Virus record (IMG/VR): IMGVR_UViG_3300043449_000581
Span: 1 to 42,554 of that record
DNA from: a virus
Length of the DNA: 42,554 nt
Reading direction: 5' to 3' (one strand)
Shown here: positions 41,821 to 42,554 of the stretch, one piece after another
Layout of the letters: each line of letters opens with the position of its first letter
Numbering within the stretch: the first letter of the stretch is position 1
Position numbers and translations under genes: made by a program
Notes under the pieces: generated by a model
What the model was told of the DNA's origin: nothing
The model's input: only the letters and a program-made list of their open reading frames with translations
Database searches by the model: none

Positions 41821-41906
41821 CGTACAAGACCGAGAGTACAAGCCAATATGGATACCCCGTCTGATATTGAGGTGTGCGACTACTACTAACAAAGGGAGAA
41901 ATCGCT

Positions 41907-42383
41907 ATGAGCGATAACCGCGACAACTACTGGGATGATGAAGACGAAGACGATACACCTACAAGTGCATTTGAATCGGATACAGACCTTGTTAAAAAAC
42001 TACGTAAGGCATTAAAAGCCGAACAACGCAAAAACAAGGAACTTGAGACTTCATTTGGTGAACTCACCAAGTCCCAAAAAGAGCGGATTTTAAAGGATGT
42101 ACTTTCATCCAAGGGTGTCAATCTCAAGATTGCACAGTTTATTCCATCTGATATCGAGGCATCTGAGGATGCTATTAGTCACTGGCTAGAAAATAATGGT
42201 GATGTATTTGGTTACACACCTACACCTAAGCCAGCAGTCAATCAAAATGATATCGCTGCAATGCAGAAAATGGACTCTGTGTTAACTGGGGCTGAGACAC
42301 CTGCTGCTTCTGATGACTTTGCTAATCGCATTGCGAATGCAGGTTCAGAAGAAGAAATCTTATCCATTCTCAGCGGTCAGTAA
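41907..42383 (+). CDS. Capsid scaffolding protein
   Basis: The ATG at 41907 follows AAAGGGAGAA; the open frame reaches 41874 but those codons are a leader. The 158-residue product begins with an acidic segment (DNYWDDEDEDDTPTSAFESD), then a coiled coil (TDLVKKLRKALKAEQRKNKE) and a helical C-terminus ending ANAGSEEEILSILSGQ, the usual scaffold build. It lies just upstream of the capsid gene. A copy of its last 18 codons opens the contig at 1-57. Confidence 0.85.
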   Translation: MSDNRDNYWDDEDEDDTPTSAFESDTDLVKKLRKALKAEQRKNKELETSFGELTKSQKERILKDVLSSKGVNLKIAQFIPSDIEASEDAISHWLENNGDVFGYTPTPKPAVNQNDIAAMQKMDSVLTGAETPAASDDFANRIANAGSEEEILSILSGQ

Positions 42384-42554
42384 AAACCGCACACTAATCA
42401 GAAAGTGAGGTATCCCCCATGCCGGGAGATGTCTTTTCAACCACAACCTCTGGTGTTGGTTCCAATCTAGTAACAATGGCGTATGACAAGTTAGTTGAAC
42501 TTAACTTGCGTACAACACCTCAGTTCCGCGCAATTGCGGACAAGAAGGTCGGAA
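42327..42554. repeat. Right copy of terminal redundancy
   Basis: These 228 bases match the left end (1-225) except in the ribosome binding site and first codons of the capsid gene. It has no mismatch elsewhere by eye. It includes the scaffold end and the capsid start. Confidence 0.93.
42419..42554 (+). CDS. Major capsid protein, partial copy at contig end
   Basis: The frame begins MPGDVFSTTTSGVGSNLVTM and runs off the contig after 45 codons. Against the copy at 93 it has one extra codon (Gly3) and a different upstream AGTGAGG ribosome binding site. It is the same gene seen through the overlap, in a variant form. Confidence 0.9.
   Translation, partial: MPGDVFSTTTSGVGSNLVTMAYDKLVELNLRTTPQFRAIADKKVG

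Overview
The window reads as an almost complete genome of a tailed bacteriophage of an actinobacterium. A 228-base segment at the right end (42327-42554) repeats the left end (1-225), so the contig is circular, circularly permuted or terminally redundant, with a unit of about 42.3 kb. The host assignment rests on a clear WhiB-family regulator (Cys15, Cys50, Cys53, Cys59 plus GIWAGLD), a family confined to Actinobacteria and their phages, and on a TGTGA-N6-TCACA palindrome like the Crp/GlxR sites of that phylum. The AT-leaning coding sequence would fit a low-GC freshwater actinobacterium, but that is inference. I see no integrase, recognisable repressor, DNA polymerase or tRNA.

Layout. (1) 29069-42383 and 93-15696, running rightward across the contig junction, is the late operon: terminase with an apparent small-subunit-like N-terminus, portal, two small proteins, a 1931-residue giant protein and two further large proteins (probable internal or ejection proteins), scaffold, major capsid protein, a run of tiny lysine-rich proteins, a 956-residue collagen-like (Gly-Pro-Thr) fibre, a methyltransferase and a family 2 glycosyltransferase, then adaptor, fibre and nozzle-like proteins, and a lysis cassette with a zinc peptidase flanked by two small membrane proteins. 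No tape-measure or tail-sheath gene is visible, so a short-tailed particle is most likely. (2) 15783-16326 is a small leftward cluster ending at a terminator that faces the late operon. (3) 16523-23485 is a rightward replication and recombination block: Cas4/RecB-like nuclease, RecA/DnaB-like ATPase, a transglycosylase-like secreted protein, resolvase-like nuclease, a primase split over two reading frames, a MazG-like protein, HNH nuclease, metallophosphoesterase and a sigma-like factor. (4) 23539-28287 is a leftward operon: a 204-residue unknown protein, an amidoligase, a class II glutamine amidotransferase, WhiB and several very small proteins.

Two non-coding systems stand out. A 17-bp odd palindrome, TGTACGATTATCGTACA, occurs eight times, only inside the leftward operon (23521-28397). 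It usually sits 13-22 bases upstream of a start codon, and once lies directly before the operon terminator; this resembles an operator or stoperator array. Between that operon and the terminase gene lies about 700 bases without a gene, packed with short perfect stem-loops, three of them with the same TAAA loop, and a TATAAT box overlapped by the Crp-like palindrome. It could be an untranslated leader, a structured RNA, an origin or a packaging site.

The amidoligase-amidotransferase pair, and the methyltransferase-glycosyltransferase pair beside the Thr-rich collagen fibre, are the most attractive biochemical leads.
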